DNA from: Deltaproteobacteria bacterium RBG_13_49_15
GTDB taxonomy: Bacteria > Desulfobacterota > Desulfobacteria > Desulfobacterales > UBA2156
Direction: 5' to 3'
Assembly (NCBI GenBank): GCA_001797695.1
Contig: MGQD01000186.1
Span: forward strand, 16,164 to 23,790
DNA length: 7,627 bases
Shown: positions 6,565 through 7,627 of the stretch, in pieces
Layout: the number at the start of each line of letters is the position of its first letter
How positions within the stretch are numbered: the stretch's first letter is position 1
Notes under the pieces: generated by a model
The model's input: the letters and a program-made list of their open reading frames with translations, nothing else
Database searches by the model: none
What the model was told of the DNA's origin: nothing
Position numbers and translations under genes: made by a program

Positions 6565-7332
6565 ATGAGCACAGGCCTTAAATTCAAGCCGAAAATACTA
6601 GGTTTCGTATGCCATTGGTGAGCATACGGCGCTGCTGACATGGCTGGAGTTTCCAGACTGCAATACTCACCAGAGATCAGGCTTATTCGGGTCATGTGTT
6701 CAGGTAGAGTCGACCTGGCATTCATACTGCGAGCCTTCTCGAATGGAATGGATGGGGTGTTTATCGGCGGTTGCCGCCTCAAGGAATGCAACTATATCAC
6801 CCACGGCAATTACCATGCCCTGAGCAATGTGCTCCTGTTCAGAAAGATAATGGAGCACATCGGGTTGAACCCGGAACGGCTGCGGATCAAATTCTTGTCT
6901 TCCGGAGAGGGAATCCTCCTGGTCGAAGTTATCAATGATTTTTGTCAGAAAGTGCGGGAATTAGGGCCTTTCGGTAAAAGCGAGGGGGTCGATGAAAGGG
7001 GATTGAAGCTCAACCTGGAAGCCGTTACGCAATTGATTCCCTACTTCAAACTGGTTGAAAGGGAGAAACTGAGACTCCCTTTCAAATCCGAAGAAGAGTA
7101 TAAGGAGTTTTTCGCCAGCGACGATCTCAACCGGTTGTTCAATGAACTCATCATCGACAAGCTGGCCATCAGCCAGATTTTGCTGCTCTTGCGGGAAAAA
7201 CCCCTTTCGACTGGAGAGATTTCCAAGATTTTATACCTGAACCCGTCCGACGTATCCAGGCATCTGAACAGCTCATCCCGTTACGGATTGGTCCGGTATG
7301 ATGAAAGCCGGAAGCGATTTGCTCTGGCCTGA
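6565..7332 (+). CDS. bamF: BamF, MvhD-like [2Fe-2S] subunit with C-terminal winged-helix-like domain, selenoprotein read through TGA at 6619
   Basis: This 255-residue subunit resembles MvhD, the delta subunit that carries electrons between an electron source and HdrA, so it probably links BamE to the NuoEFG-like BamG-I. An in-frame TGA at codon 19 gives FVCHWU-AYGAADMAGVSRLQY; MvhD relatives have CxxC or CxxU here. Further MvhD landmarks are IRVMCSGRVD, GGCRLKECNY and GNYHA, which supply the remaining cluster cysteines within residues ~12-150. MvhD itself is only about 140 residues, so the last ~100 are an extension. Residues ~200-255 (LSTGEISKILYLNPSDVSRHL, then GLVRYDESRKRFAL) read like an ArsR/MarR-type winged helix. 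The start at ATG 6565 is supported by a strong RBS, with an in-frame TGA at 6556 just before it. Calling the gene from ATG 6640 would lose the first 25 residues, including Sec19. The stop is TGA. Confidence 0.92.
6615..6673 (+). promoter_or_regulatory. Candidate bacterial SECIS hairpin of bamF
   Basis: UUGGUGAG (6615-6622) pairs with CUCACCAG (6666-6673) over 8 bp with one U-G pair, placing the UGA itself in the basal stem, as described for E. coli fdhF. Inside, UGC (6633-6635) can pair with GCA (6660-6662). An apical stem CUGGA (6644-6648) pairs with UCCAG (6652-6656) around the loop GUU. The apical loop is 27 nt after the UGA. The structure was found by eye. Confidence 0.65.
6619..6621 (+). 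other. Selenocysteine (UGA) codon 19 of bamF
   Basis: The TGA follows TGC CAT TGG, giving CHWU followed by AYGAADMAGVSRLQY in the same frame. This matches the N-terminal CxxC/CxxU motif of MvhD-like proteins. A good RBS and ATG lie upstream, and the codon is inside the base of a predicted hairpin. Confidence 0.94.
7162..7329 (+). other. Winged-helix-like domain at the BamF C-terminus
   Basis: Residues ~200-255 of BamF follow the pattern of a small winged helix: a hydrophobic helix (LAISQILLLLRE), PLSTGEISKILYL, a turn, NPSDVSRHLNSSSRYGLV as a recognition-like helix, then a short beta-wing (RYDESRKRFAL). The pattern is characteristic of ArsR/MarR-like folds. Whether it binds DNA or only serves as a protein-protein module in the complex cannot be told from sequence. 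Confidence 0.6.
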
Positions 7333-7381
7333 GGCGAAAGAATGGGCGATACATCGGGGGAAGAGGATTAGGACAGCGGAT

Positions 7382-7627
7382 ATGGATAACGACAAAATCG
7401 ATCAGATTATTAATAAACATCGGGGCGAGGTCAGTTCGCTGATTCAGGTATTGCTGGATATCCAGAGTGAAAATCATTGGCTTCCTAAGGAAGCATTAGA
7501 GAGGGTAAGCGAAAAATTACACGTTCCTTTGACCCGAATACAGCATATAGCTACCTTTTATAAAGCCTTTAGTTTAGTTCCTAAAGGACGTCATGAAATT
7601 CACATTTGTGTGGGTACTGCCTGTCAT
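7382..7627 (+). CDS. bamG: BamG, NuoE-like [2Fe-2S] subunit (3' partial)
   Basis: Only the first 82 codons are in the window. The translation matches the N-terminal half of NuoE (24-kDa subunit of complex I and of NAD-dependent hydrogenases and formate dehydrogenases): a helical region (IDQIINKHRGEVSSLIQVLLDIQSENHWLPKEALERVSEKL), the IQHIATFYKAFSLVPKG segment, and IHICVGTACH. The last contains the first two [2Fe-2S] Cys ligands (C76, C81). In the Bam complex, BamG is expected to pair with a NuoF-like NAD(H)-oxidising flavoprotein (BamH) and a NuoG-like BamI. The start ATG lies 49 nt after bamF. No earlier ATG, GTG or TTG lies in frame in the gap. The upstream purine-rich AAGAGGATTAGGA is a modest RBS. 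By similarity alone it could be any NuoE/HndA-type protein; the operon makes BamG most likely. Confidence 0.85.
   Translation, partial: MDNDKIDQIINKHRGEVSSLIQVLLDIQSENHWLPKEALERVSEKLHVPLTRIQHIATFYKAFSLVPKGRHEIHICVGTACH

Noticed and set aside
6640..7332. ATG 6640 as the start of the MvhD-like gene
   Set aside because: The upstream 25 codons encode the conserved CHWU segment and are preceded by a strong RBS and ATG.

Overview
The window is a single plus-strand operon segment encoding a class II (ATP-independent, tungsten-dependent) benzoyl-CoA reductase of the Bam type. It contains, in order, bamB (5' end outside the window), bamC, bamD, bamE, bamF and the first 82 codons of bamG. This order matches the bamBCDEFGHI order known from obligately anaerobic aromatic degraders such as Geobacter metallireducens. 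The identification rests on family-specific motifs read from the translations: an AOR-type tungstopterin enzyme, a 12-cysteine ferredoxin, an HdrD-like CCG protein, a tandem HdrA-like flavoprotein, an MvhD-like subunit and a NuoE-like start. The host is most likely a strictly anaerobic, selenocysteine-using bacterium that degrades aromatics, probably a Desulfobacterota sulfate reducer or syntroph. A Peptococcaceae-type Firmicute cannot be excluded from the sequence alone.

Layout: positions 1-1625 hold the catalytic subunit BamB without about its first 120 residues. Positions 1662-2210 hold the ferredoxin BamC, 2246-3397 BamD, 3430-6513 BamE, 6565-7332 BamF, and 7382 to the window end BamG. 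All gaps between genes are short (32-51 nt, with 36 nt before bamC). I see no terminator or promoter in them, so the genes look co-transcribed. No RNA genes, mobile elements, CRISPR arrays or origins were found.

The main point a routine annotation would miss is that two genes are each interrupted by one in-frame TGA that should be read as selenocysteine. In bamE the TGA at 3643 falls where HdrA proteins have the last Cys of a DCSMC motif. In bamF the TGA at 6619 falls where MvhD proteins have the second Cys of a CxxC motif. Each TGA is followed at a suitable distance by an RNA hairpin that looks like a bacterial SECIS element. TGA is also used as a normal stop at the ends of bamC, bamE and bamF, so this is site-specific recoding and not an altered genetic code. 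Conventional calling would split bamE into two ORFs with an apparent 429-nt gap, and would remove the first 25 residues of BamF, including its selenocysteine.

How the genes work together (family knowledge plus inference): BamB/BamC reduce the aromatic ring of benzoyl-CoA to cyclohexa-1,5-diene-1-carboxyl-CoA at very low potential. BamD, BamE and BamF, together with the NuoE/F/G-like BamG-I, are thought to supply those electrons by flavin-based electron bifurcation in a large soluble complex. Further unusual points are a winged-helix-like domain fused to the C-terminus of BamF and a Cys-to-Asp change in one C-terminal cluster motif of BamE.
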